Assembly (NCBI RefSeq): GCF_910592395.1 | Contig: NC_088312.1 | Location: 16,561,292-16,625,291, forward strand | DNA: 64,000 bases | DNA from: Lineus longissimus | Lineage: Eukaryota; Nemertea; Pilidiophora; Heteronemertea; Lineidae | Direction: 5' to 3' | Part shown: in pieces, positions 42,575-54,510 of the stretch | Position numbering within the stretch: the stretch's first letter is position 1 | Layout: each line of letters begins with the position of its first letter | Translations under genes and position numbers: made by a program | The notes under the pieces: model-generated | Seen by the model: only the letters and a program-made list of their open reading frames with translations | Databases searched by the model: none | What the model was told of the DNA's origin: nothing

Positions 42575-43474
42575 CAGGGCTTCGTACTTGTACGTAATTT
42601 GCGTATTTTATACGTAGACAGAATTGGTTTCTACGCTCTACGTTTTTTCTCCATGTTTGTACGTAATTATTTTTCCTCAAAATACGCTAAATAAATGTCA
42701 GAATACGTTTCTATAAAGTGTGTTCTACGCGTTTTTTTTGTGATTTGTACGTAACCCACCCCGTGCCCCCCACTCTTTTAATTCAGCCCCCTCCCTCCGA
42801 CCCTTACAAGTATTGCCGACCTGCCGGAGTTTCCTGTGCCCGCGTGCTTTCTCCATGGTTACTCCATGTACTCAGCCTCATTTGGCGCGCTCCGAACTTC
42901 ACCGACTGACCGCCGAACAATCCCGAGTCCGCCATTACGCCGAGCGCGGTATTCGCAGCAATGTGACAGGTACACAGTCACCGATAATCTGGATTTCCCG
43001 ATTTCTAAACGGAATCATGCCATCCATAACACCCCAGGTCAAGTGCATATTATGTGCAGAAGCGAATATCAGTCAAGATTCTTTTTTTTACAGCATGATG
43101 TTTGAAAATTCTTGGCTTGAATGGCACCATGTTGAACGAATGAGCGTATGTCAGTGATCCTGTGGCGTGTGCTATGTAGGCCTACATGCATTGACAGAAA
43201 CATGCTTCTTGGTTTCAAATGTTTTCCGTGGGGATGATTCCTCCTTGATTTTACATGAATCTCAAAACTATGATCTGCTTATTGTTGTGATGTACAAGGA
43301 TTAAATTTTGATAATAAACTGTTGAAATTAGTACATTACGTTGTTGTTTATTTCTACACATTTTGTTAGTAATCTTACACATAAAATTCCTTATGTCTAC
43401 ACAATTTTTAGGGAAAATACATACATTTTTTGGAAATCTTACACACAAATTTTTTTTTAGGGTAAGCAGCCCTG
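42575..43474. mobile_element. hAT-like non-autonomous element with a 6-bp duplication
   Basis: The left end is CAGGGCTTCGTACTT and the right-end complement is CAGGGCTGCTTACCC. GTCTGA flanks both ends (42569-42574, 43475-43480). The ends contain TACGTA-type palindromic words (left) and T-runs (right). No transposase is present. The end sequence resembles hAT, but the duplication is 6 bp, similar to the 5 bp at 15729-17340. Confidence 0.7.
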
Positions 43475-43638
43475 GTCTGACCCAAACAGACTCTAGGAAC
43501 TGGTCAACATTTCATTAAAAACGGCACGTTCCGGATTGATGAGACCATCTATATGGTATAAACGTTATTAGGTCTGCGTATGTTCCCTTTCCAACTTTCC
43601 AAAAGTGGAGGAAGTCGATTGGTCATTGAAGCCAACTA

Positions 43639-44806
43639 GGTAAAAAAAGCAACGGAAAAAAAGACAACGGAAAAAAAGCCTGGTAAAAAAGACAATGGTA
43701 AAAAAGACAACGGGTAAAAAAGACCACAGGTAAAAAAGACAACGGAAAAAAAGACAACAGGTAAAAAAAGCAACGGAAAAAAAGGCAACAATCTAGGTAA
43801 AAAAGACAACGGGTAAAAAAAGCAACGGAAAAAAGTAATATAATAATAACTTCTAATTCGACCCTATAAATTGATTCAGAAATTTTTCATAGTCGCCGCA
43901 GGTCAGAGTTGTTGTCAAGTCTACTGTCACGGTGAAACTGTAAAGGCTTGCTTCCACTAAAGCTGAAGCGAAATTTCAAATTGTGCAAAAATAGCAAACT
44001 GGAGTGGCAAACCACCGAAAAAAAGTGCTCAAAAGTAGTGTAAACAGGCCTTTACTGTCAGCAATAAGCAGAATTTTATATTCCGACGCGTGACTGCCCC
44101 AATCAAAGACATGTTGCCGACAATTTGTTGATTCATCCCTTCATTTTGTCAGAGGAGTACAGACCAACTCAGGCGCATCTCTCCAACCAAAATGGTGTTC
44201 GACCAAGGACGGGCCTACACTCGCCAAATAGAGCGATGATAAAAAATATTGAGTTGAGAGCTGAGCGTCAACTTGGACATTATTATCTCTCAAATCATAT
44301 TGGGCAATTTTAAAGCAAACTTGTACATGTGCAATGTAGAAGGAAACCGGATACGACAGAGGAAACCGCCCGCTCTATGACATAAAGTGCCGGACAGACT
44401 GGGAATTGAACACGGGACCTCGGAGGTGTGGTGACAGGCGCTGATGTTTCCACTGCACAGCCGGCACTCCGACAGCCCTATCATGCCTAGAGCCCTAGAG
44501 CGATGATGTTCCTCCCTTTGACGCTTTGTTGGCTAATAAGATGGAACCCTTCCTCTGGAAATGAGGCAATACTGAATACTAGTAAACCAGTACAACTAAT
44601 TTGGCTGTATTGTGGAAGTTAATTGGGTCCTCTTTGATAGTAGTCATCTTTTTTACCTAGATCTAGATGGTTGTCTTTCTTTCCGTTGCTTTTTTTACCT
44701 GTTGTCTTTTTTACCTAGATGGTTGTCTTTTTTCCCGTTGCTTTTTTTACCTGTTGTCTTTTTTACCGGGCTTTTTTTCTGTTGTCTTTTTCCGTTGCTT
44801 TTTTAT
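43639..44806. mobile_element. Element with satellite-like inverted arms
   Basis: The left arm (43639-43837) is an array of GGTAAAAAAGACAACGG-type units. The right arm (about 44648-44806) is the complement array (CCGTTGCTTTTTTTACC type). Between them lie about 0.8 kb without a credible ORF. MITEs with tandem-repeat TIRs look like this. Duplications were not resolved. Confidence 0.75.
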
Positions 44807-46640
44807 CGTATACCGTTTTCAGGATGTTGCCATGGTGTCAGCATTTCGAATGGCTCAGTCATAGCATAATTCTGACCCCGGTTAATAGGGGATTGATGTG
44901 GACTGAATCATCAGTCGTTTCGCTATGGAGTCGAATGAAAGTTTCAAAACACCATTTGACATCTTGATCACTTTCTTCAGGTAAGCATCCTTATTATTCA
45001 ACACCATTCTATGTTTCATAATGAAATTGTCCAGATGCAGTATAGATTGGCTGACTTCTTCATTAGAATATCATTGTAACAAATAAAGATTGAAATTGAT
45101 TATTCATAAGCGCTCCATGGGGAATCCTATCAAATCACTCGCAACTCCTTCCATTCGGGACTCTTCAGTAAAAGTTGCTTGTCACCCAGAGGAAACAAGG
45201 GCGGGATTTTTTTCATCCACATCTCCTCATGATGTCAAGGATGTGGAATTACTCCTCAAGATTCTGAAATGCTGCCCCCTGAATGTTGATGACTCCTCCC
45301 ATGGGACTCGTCTTTAATATGCCTGTCATCCAGAGGAAACCAGGGCAGGTGTTACTGCCCCCCCCCTCCCCCATCTTATGATGATAGTAATGCGGAAGAG
45401 CTGTCCCAAGGATGATGCTGACTCCTCCAGTGTGGGACTCTTCTGTAAAACATTCCCGTTGTCGAGAGGAAACAGGGACGGATGATACCCCCCCCCCGTC
45501 TCCATCTCGTCATGATGACAGGGATGCAGAACAGCTCCTCCTCAATGATTGTTAGAAATGCTGCCAACTGGATATGGTGGCTCCTCCCTTCATGCGGTGG
45601 CACTTGGAATGCAGAATAGCGAATCCCTCAATGTGGCGCATTCCTTTGGACATTGGGAATGTAAAAGAGCAAGTGTTGCTTCATACATGTATTCCTGCAT
45701 TATTGCTGTAGGTTTAGAGCAGCTCCTTGGGGACTGTGGCAAAAGTACTTGTGGACATGCGAAACACTTTTTTTTTTCGTTTGGGGGAGGGGGTCAAAGG
45801 GCCATTTCGTCTTATTTCATTAAAGATGTCCTCAGCCTAACAAAGTATTGAACACGCATGGCATATTTTGTTTCTCATGTTCTCAAACACTTGTGCTACG
45901 GTCACTTACATGTAGTAGAACTCCATCTGGATGGTTGAGACCTCCAATGTAAAGTCCCTTTGAAGTTACTGATCATCCTGAGGGAAGCAGGGAAGTGGGT
46001 GACATGGGGCCGTACAGTACTGTACTCACACGACCACAAAATGTATAGGATAATACAGAGCAAGGCGTTGGACTGGAGTGTTTAGCTAATTTCGGCCAAG
46101 CCCTCGGCACACTGACCGATTTGCCACGCGTGTCTTGCGATTTCCACAGGCATTTTGTCCAAAACGTTTTTACAACTGCCTGTGGAAATCAGGCAGAGAT
46201 ATAAATCGGATCAGTTTGCCCGAGCCTTAACACTACACTCTAAAAACTAGAGCAGGTCGTGTTCCTCAACGAAAACATGTTTTTCATGCAAAAAATAGAA
46301 AAAAATAAGGGGCTTTAAATACCAACGAATCAGTGAAATGTAAGCAGTCAACTCGTAAGCCTTTAACCAATCCATTCCAAGCCTACAAATTAGGCGGTGA
46401 TGGCTAAACGGGTGCGATATTGTCAGGATGGGTATTAGGCCCACTAGTTCAGACAGTGAACACATCCAAGCTGGGGAAAACTTCAGCCCAAGGTTAAAGC
46501 TGGTAATAGGCCCCTAATAAATGAGTAATAATAGGTTAGATAAGCTGGCCACGAGTGATCCCGGGAACCCCGCCACCCGCCAAATGGAGATTAGGGGTCC
46601 TCTGATTCCATGTGGTCCTCCGCCCCCTACCTCACTTTTT
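44807..46640. repeat. Diverged tandem repeats (about 135 bp), otherwise gene-free
   Basis: A segment with 'gggactcttc.gtaaaa' and 'cca.aggaaacagggacgg' recurs near 45160, 45304 and 45438, with a weaker copy near 45940. Further right, 46145-46190 contains a 12-bp stem (tttccacaggca / tgcctgtggaaa). No gene was recognised. Confidence 0.5.
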
Positions 46641-47337
46641 GGCTCTCCGTAGGGGAGTCTTTACAATACCGCAGTGTCCGTCGTCCGTTGTCGTCGTCGT
46701 CCGTCGTCGTCGTCGTCCGTCATCGTCGTCGTATCCTGTTTCAAAAACAGTGGCACGTTTCTTAACCACTAAGCCTATGAACTTGTAACTTTGTACACAG
46801 GACTCCCTTGGTCAGATGACCTGTGACACTAAATTTCTGTCCGATCTGATTCTTAATTTGGCCACCAGGGGGCCGAATGTAGATATCTAAAAGTGTGATA
46901 TCTCGCTTATTAATGACTTGTTTGGAATGAAATTTTTGTGGTAGGTACTCATAGCAAGGATACATCATATATCATACGGGTTTTTAATTTGACCTACTTT
47001 TCAAGGTCACAGAGGTCAAATGGCGTAAATTGGCTGTTTCAATGTAACTATGGCACGTTTTTCAACCTCCACAGCTATGAACTTGAAACTTAGTACATAT
47101 AACCCCCTATACCAGATAACCTCTGGTGCTGAATTTCGGTCTGATCTGATTCTCAACTTGGCCACAAGGGGGCCGAATGTGGATACCTAAAAAGTGTGAT
47201 AATTTGCTTATCAATAACTTGTTTTCGATAAAACTTTTGTGGTAGGTACTCATAGCAAGGATACATCATATATCATATGGGTTTTTAGCTCACCTCTTAG
47301 CAGAGGTGAGCTTATCCCATACCATGGCGTCCGTCGT

Positions 47338-47402
<65 letters not shown>

Positions 47403-48530
47403 CGTCGTCCGTTAGCAGGGCACGTTTCGTAACTGTTAGAGCTATTGAGTTGAAACTTGGTACACATGTACCCTTATGTAATGACACCTTGGAGACCAAG
47501 TTTCGGTCCGATTCGTTTCATGGTTTGGCCACCAGGGGGCCAAACGTTAAAAGTGAAAATATGCAATATCTCCCTTAATAGTAGTCGGGAAATTTTGAAA
47601 AAAATATGGTAGGTACTTCTAGCAAAGGTGCATCATATATCTTCCGGGTTTTTGATTTGACCTCCTTTTCAAGGTCACAGAGGTCAAATGGTGTAAATTG
47701 GCCGTTAGGATGTAACGATGGCATGTTTCTAAACTGCAATGACTATTGATACCAAATTTGGTACACATTTACCCCTTAGTCAGGTGATCTCAGGGACCAA
47801 AGTTTGGTCCAATATGATTCACCACTTGACCATCAGGGGGCAAAATCCAAAAACCTTAAAAATGTGATTATTCCTTAACTTCTTGCCCGATTGCCACCAA
47901 TTTGATATCATGGGTACATCTAACCACCATACAGTATATGTCACACAGGTTTTTAATTTGACCTTCTTGTCAAGGTCACAAAGGTCAAATGGCATAAATT
48001 CGCCGTCAGGCCGTAACTATGGCACGTTTCTTAACTACAATGACTATTGATCACAAATTAAGTACACATGGACCCCTTGGTCAGGTGATCTCAGGTACCG
48101 AAGTTTGGTGCGATCTGATTTGCCGTTTGGCCTCCAGGGAGGGGGCCAAATCCTAAATTCTTCAAAATGCCATTATTCCTAGTAATGACTTGCCCGATTG
48201 GCACCAATTTTATATCATAGGTACATCTAATTCTAACAACCATTCAATGTGTCACCCGGGTCTTCTTTGATTTGACCTACTTTTCAAGGTCACAGAGGTC
48301 GAATGTACTGTAAATTGGCCATTTTGGGGAAATTGTAATTGCTTGGACCTACATCAAACCTAACACTACATGACACAATACCATGCTCTTTATCCATCTT
48401 TCCTCCACATGAGGTGAGCACAATGGCCCTGGCCATTTCATTAATTTGACGAGGTCACAGAGGTCACAACGCAGACACAGATATGGCCGAAATTGCATAT
48501 TTTGTGTTTTTCGTGTTGTGGCAATCCAAA
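46641..48530 (+). repeat. Helentron-associated-type repeat D, split by copy C
   Basis: It begins GGCTCTCCGTAGGGGAGTCT, followed by GTC-rich simple repeat and monomers like those of copy A. At 47286 it is interrupted. It resumes at 48443 (AATTTGACGAGGTCACAGAGGTC), which continues the motif GGGTTTTTAATTTGACC seen intact elsewhere in the array. Its own 3' end is lost. Confidence 0.6.
47287..48442 (+). repeat. Helentron-associated-type repeat, copy C, nested in repeat D
   Basis: It is the same family as copies A and B, with AGCTCACC start, GTC microsatellite (about 47333-47412) and the AATGGCCCTGGCCATTTCATT end. The host repeat reads GGGTTTTT before it and AATTTGAC after it; intact host copies read GGGTTTTTAATTTGAC. 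So no host base is duplicated or lost apart from an ambiguous T. Confidence 0.7.
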
Positions 48531-48644
48531 GGGTGTGAGTTCAAACCCCGGTCAGGGACGGCCAAAAATATTTTTTTATTTTATTATTTTTTATCTTTTC
48601 CCTTTTGTCTTTTCTGACTTGTATCTTACCTTTTCTTGATTTTT

Positions 48645-50027
48645 GGCTCACCGTAGGGGAGTCTTATGTAATACCGCAGTGTCCGTCGTCCGTCGTCCGT
48701 CGTCCGTCGTCGTATCCTATTTAAAAAACAGTGGCACGTTTCTTAACCGCTAGGGCTATGAACTTAAAACTTTGTACAGAGCACCCCCTAGGTCAGGTGA
48801 CCTCTGACACTGAATTTCGGTCCGATCTGATTCTCAACTTGGCCACCAGGGGGCCAAATGTCGATATCTAAAAAGTGTGATATCTCGCTTATTAGTGACT
48901 TGTTTTCGATGAAACTTGTGTTGTAGGTACTCATAGCAAATATACATCTTATATCATACGGGTTTTTAATTTGACCTACTTTTCAAGTTCACAGAGGTCA
49001 TATGGCGTAAATTGGCCGTTAGAGTGTAAACTATGGCACGTTTCTTAACCACTATAGCTATGAACTTGAAACTTGGTACATATAAACCCCTATATCACAT
49101 AGCCTCTGGTGCTGAATTTCAGTTTGATCTGATTCTCAACTTTGCCACCAGGGGGCCAAAAGTGGATATTTAAAAAGTGTGATATCTCGCTTATAAGTGA
49201 CTAGTTTTCGATAAAACTTTTGTGGTAGGTACTCTTTCAATTTGACCTACTTTTCAAGGTCACAGAGGTCATATGGCGTAAATTGGCCGTTGGAGTGTAA
49301 ACTATGGCACGTTTCTTAACCAGTAAAGCTATGAACTTGAAACTTGGTGCATATAACCCCCTACATCAGATAACCTTTGATGCCGAATTTTGGCCTGATC
49401 TGATTCTTTATTCGGCCACCAGGGGGCCATAATGGAAAAAGGAAGAAGTGCAATATCTTGCTTATTTGAGTGAATTGTTTTCGATAAAATTTTTATGGCA
49501 GGGACTTCTAGCAAGGATACACCACATGTCCTACGATTTTTGGATTTGACCTCCTTTTCTAGGTCACAGAGGTCAAATGGCGTAAATTGGCCATTAGAGT
49601 GTAACTATGGCACGTTTCTTAACTGCTGAAGCTATGAACTTGAAAGTTGGTACATGTAACCCCCTACATCAGATAATCTCTGACACCGAATTTTGGCCTC
49701 ATCTGATTCTTGATTTGGCCACCAGGGGGTCAAAACTGAAAAAGTAGGACGTGCAATATCTTGCTTATTAATGACTTTTTTTCGATGAATTTTTTATTGC
49801 AGGGACTCTTAGCAATCACACGATATTGATCTTGTTGATGTCATAGACAATTATTGGTTGGATCATAAACTTATATATACTGCCCTGTCTTATTACTTGA
49901 CATCAATACACATCTAAAAAAAGTCTTCATGCCTGATTGTGTTCACCATATTCACCTCTAAACTAAGCATGATCCTGCCTACTAAAAGATGTATACGGTG
50001 AGCACAATGGCCCCTGGCCGTTTCATT
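48645..50027 (+). repeat. Helentron-associated-type repeat E
   Basis: The 5' end is GGCTCACCGTAGGGGAGTCTT, then a GTCC/GTC simple repeat, then four monomers (near 48730, 49030, 49300, 49605). Near the 3' end is TACGGTGAGCAC followed by the stem AATGGCCCCTGGCCGTT and TCATT. The outer pair GGCTCACCGTA/TACGGTGAGC is inverted. It is a sister family to copies A-C. Confidence 0.65.
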
Positions 50028-52150
50028 TATTATATATCGTCGCTCCTCTCCTAAGAGTGGGGGTGGTCAAATTCGGATGGATGACAGTGAGCCCAGGGTA
50101 ATCTAGTTGTACCCCAGTCTGTCCCACCGCTTTGCACACTATCGCTCTTCGCAGGGCGGAACAATATTGTTTAAAGCCTTCAAGGCCCCTACGTCATTAT
50201 TGTTTACAGGCCTAACTTAAAAAGCAAGGTACATGTTTAAACCAGTCTGATTAAAAAAACTATGAAAAAAAGAAATGTTTTTGATCAACTACAATATTGC
50301 AATATAGAAACAAGCATCCGACAGTACCGATCAGGTCTTCATCTGAAGCAATGCCATTAGGCCTACATTGAGTACACTCTGATTTTGTCAGATGATGTGC
50401 CACTTACAGGCAGGAGTAACAATAACAAATTCCGTAACACCTGCTGTGGTAGGTCAGCCAGGCATGCCATAGGAGATTAGGCTAGATTGCGCTAATCTCT
50501 GATCACGCCTGATTACCCTTATAACAACATCATCGGGCAATTCAAAGAGAAACTCCAGCCTCACAGCCTCAATGCATTTGCCTTTGCAACCTGAGGTTCG
50601 CTTTTTGACCTTCGCTAACGGGATCTGGCTGTAATGGTTCTTGAAAATTTGGCCACAATTCTGTGAAAACGATATTAGAAGTGCACGCTGTGTTCACGAA
50701 TTATTTTGAAGTGGAGAATCCCCACAGTATGTGCAGTGAATCGGCATGATTCTGTTTGCATTTTAGTTTTTAGTACTACGATTCTTACATGAGTGAAAAG
50801 TAGACATTCCAAGCAACACAATAATGTTACTCCCATAAAAATTGATTCAAAATTTACGGAGCTACGGCATTCTGTTTGGCAATTGGCAGCGCTGATAAAA
50901 TACATTGCATGCTAATGCATGCCAAATGGCACACTTTAAAAAGCGCTCATTGGACAACGTAGGGAATCACCAGAAATGACGTCATCGCTAGTCTTAATCT
51001 ATATAATAATACTGGAAGGGTGACGAATAAAGTCACACTTGGAGGCGTTGGATCGCCTTGGAATTTTGCATGAATGGTGGTGACACCTTACCCTGATGCA
51101 ACGTCTTGGTTTTGTTCAAAAATTTACTTCAGCGGAGCAGTAATGAGGGATTTTTAATCGGACACTGTCAATTCTCCTTACCACTCACAGAAGCCAAGCC
51201 ATTGCTGTTAAGTTATGCAGGGGCTTAATCAATTACCTGCACTCCCTGTGGGGTGAATAACATTACATTTTGAAAAGCTGGCTGTAGGGGGATGATTGGA
51301 ACAGCCGGTATACCTGCTGACCTGCTGAACCCAGGTTAATGTTATTTTCAATCCACGATTGCAGGTCACCTGATTTTCGAGATTTCGCGGGAAATGAAAT
51401 TGTAAACAAACGCATGTGTGCAGTTCAAATGTAAACAAAAATGTATTTTTGGTACTTTTGGTTGCTGGACTTGGGTTTTCCCGCAGTTAGGAGCTGGGGT
51501 CAAATTGGTGGTCTATTGTTTATGGGTGCTGTTTTAGTCAGAGCTTGCCCTTGATTATGAAGGGATTTTCAAATTAAGGTGACCATGGTCTTTTTATGTG
51601 CTCACCACAGCTTTCAATACTTGATGTATCTGAAGAGGCGCGCGGAACCTGACATGGCCTTATCAAGGATCTGCTGACGGTGCTGAACTTCTAGCTTGCC
51701 TGTCGACTAACTGCCTTGTCCGAGACATTGCTACATGTAGGAGGAGCACGCATTTTAAAGTTAAGGTAGTGATAGTACAGTTGGTTCGAGCCATTTGGAA
51801 GCCGACATGTGAAGGCCTATCTGAGTTCTCCTTCCTCTTCTCCGTATGAAAAGGGGCATATTGCTGACTAAGTAACGAGGCATATTGACATTGCCTCATC
51901 ATCTCTATCGGACCAATTGATATACTTTTTATGCACGCATACAGCACGCCACAGCTAGGTCCGAGTCTGTAGACAAATGGTTTGATTAATTTGTCTCTTC
52001 GATTTATCTCCTTTATTGCATTAGATTTTCATCGCAATTCAATCTATTCAAGATATAGCCCATTTGAACCTGTCTGCGCCACGGGTATAATGCTAGTAAA
52101 AATAGATTGGTTTCCATTCGACTCACTAGGGATACGCAGTAGAGCACAAT
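50028..52150. other. Gene-free DNA
   Basis: Only short, low-credibility ORFs were seen. No tRNA, rRNA or terminal repeats were recognised. Confidence 0.35.
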
Positions 52151-52535
52151 GGGTGAGGTCAGAACTCTGTGTATGTTATGTGTTACGTGTTAGTGTTACA
52201 GATCTGTCACAGATCTGTAACACTAACCACCAATTCTGACCTCGAAATAAACATCGGTGTGACACTGCTGTTAGTGTTACAGATCTGTTAAAAATCATAC
52301 ATTCTAACAGCTCCTGTAACATGCGGTGTTACACCTAACAGGGCCCGGTTGCTCAATCAGCGTTTGCATTAACGCCAGCGTTAAATCTCACCTAACGTGG
52401 CGTTAAATATTTTTGGGTTGCTCAATTAGCGTTAGGCAAAGACCGGCGTTAAATTTGGCGTTAAATTTAAAGTACCTCCTCAGCCTCAGTTAAACCCAGC
52501 GTTAGGAGATTTCTGGCGTTAGCAGCAAATCCAAC

Positions 52536-54083
52536 ATGGCCACCAACATTGCAATCTTTCCACTTCAGCCACAAATTCAGGCAATTCGACAATATAATCG
52601 CACTTTTAATCATCTTGAGCGCTTTAATGATAAGAAACTATTTAAAAGGTATCGTTTTGAGTTGGATGGGATTGAATTTATATGTGATTTAGTGAGAGAG
52701 GACCTCGAAAGAGCAAGTGGTAGGTCAATGGCCCTCACAGTGGAAATACAAGTGCTCCTTGCCTTGCGTTTTTTTGCTTCGGGGGCATTTTTGGAGGCAA
52801 TAGGAGACACCCTTGGTGTAGACAAGGGATCAGTATCAAGAGCTGTGCGTGATGTAAGTGCTGCGTTACGACGCCGGAGGGATGAATTTATAAAATGGCC
52901 AATCCAAGTCGAAGAGCGGCGGAAAGTACAGATGGGTTTCTACAACATCTCGGGCTACCCAAGAGTACTCGGCTGCATAGACGGCACCCATGTGAGGATT
53001 ATATGCCCAAATGCGCCACTCTTGCCAGTAGAAGCACCACCACCTCCACCACCACCACCAGCAGATGATGAAGAGCAGCTACCACAGCAGGCACAGCCAA
53101 TGCCAAATGCAGCACGGCCAGAGGAAGATCCACATGATGATGATCCACACCAGCCTCAGCAGCAGGGAAGGGTCCCAAACTATGAAGCGTCATTCGTTAA
53201 TCGCAAGGGCTACCACAGCCTAAACATCCAGGCAGTCTGTGACCACACTGGTAAGTATTTATTAACATACCTAACCTTTATTTCTTGCAGAAATTGATGA
53301 AATAACTACGATTTTTCACCCTGAATTCTGACAAGTTTTGACAGAAGCTGCCATTTTTGTTTATGACCGAGGTGAAGGTCATGCAAGTTCATGCAGTGCT
53401 GATATAGGGGGTGCAAACTTGGTATTAATTCAATGGTTTAAAGGGGGGCACTATCTGCATTTTAATGTATGTTGGGAATTTTTCTCCCAGTCAGTGATGT
53501 TATAACCACTTTGACTCCCACTTGAAATAGGATTCCTGTAGTATCTTTATTGTTGTGTAAATTTTCAGGAAAGTTCACAAACATAGTGGCAAAGTGGCCT
53601 GGAGCAACCCATGACAGCTACATTTTCCATAACTCAGCCCTCTCCGTCCACATGGAAGCGAATAACCCAAGAGGAGACGACGGGATGATGTTAGGAGATA
53701 GTGGCTATCCTTGCAGGCCATTCCTCATCACCCCCTACCCCAACCCTACAACACCTCGTGAGCAGCACTTTAACAAGTCCCTCTGTGGCACAAGTGTTCG
53801 CATTGAACATGCCTTTGGTGTCCTCAAACGGCGATTCCATGTGTTGCATGGCGAAGTTCGCATGCAACCTGAACGTGTGGTAAAGATTGTGTCGGCGTGC
53901 ACAGTGTTGCACAATATTGCAGTCATGAGGGGAGAACGGGAGCCCCCAGAGGACGAGAGTGACAACAGTGATCTTGAGAATAACGACATTGATAGCGACA
54001 GTGATAGTGATGGTGGAGACGATTATGATGGGCCAGAAAATGGACGACTTTACAGGGATTACCTGGCAACCAAATACTTCTAA
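52536..54083 (+). CDS. Harbinger DDE transposase (HARBI1-like), two exons
   Basis: Exons are 52536-53250 and 53569-54083, with donor GTAAGT and acceptor TTTTCAG; the split codon is Gly. The product has about 409 residues. An N-terminal helix-turn-helix region (FFASGAFLEAIGDTLGVDKGSVSRAVRDV) precedes the nuclease. Catalytic residues are Asp in GCIDGTHVRI, Asp in LGDSGYPCRPFLITPY, and Glu in VRIEHAFGVLKRRF. Unusually, a Pro-run plus acidic/Gln-rich stretch of about 60 residues is inserted shortly after the first Asp. The acidic C-terminus is followed by GRLYRDYL. The frame is fully open, so it may be active. Confidence 0.92.
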
Positions 54084-54510
54084 AGGTAAACTATAGGCAG
54101 CAGCTAGGTATAGGCAAGATAAAGTTAATAGACGAAGCAGCCAATTATATCGTCTCTCATATCTCACAGTATGTTAAAACCATTCCATACTTCATACTGA
54201 ACCTGACATGACCTGAAGTGCCCTTGCTGTGTATATTAGTCACCTGAAGATGACCAATTTAACCCCCTAACCAATGCCTATATTTTGCCTTTTTAAAATG
54301 CTATCTGAGTAAACTGATTAAATTCAATTAAGCCCCAGTTAGTAATTGGCAATTTATTCAACGCAAGCTCAGCTTGAATCTTTATACCATTTCATTAATA
54401 ATAAATACATGTACAATTTCATTTATAATAATGCTGTAATGTGCAATGTAATGTACAATGTAATATATGTACATGTTAATATTTTACACATTAACACAGT
54501 CCTGGCAAAG

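Noticed and set aside
44612-44967. Hydrophobic Phe/Leu-rich ORFs
   Set aside because: They are translations of the T-rich satellite arm (TTTTTTACC units).
48520-48580. tRNA-derived SINE tail (GAGTTCAAACCCC resembles a B box)
   Set aside because: Only a B-box-like word followed by T-rich DNA; no A box at the right distance was seen.
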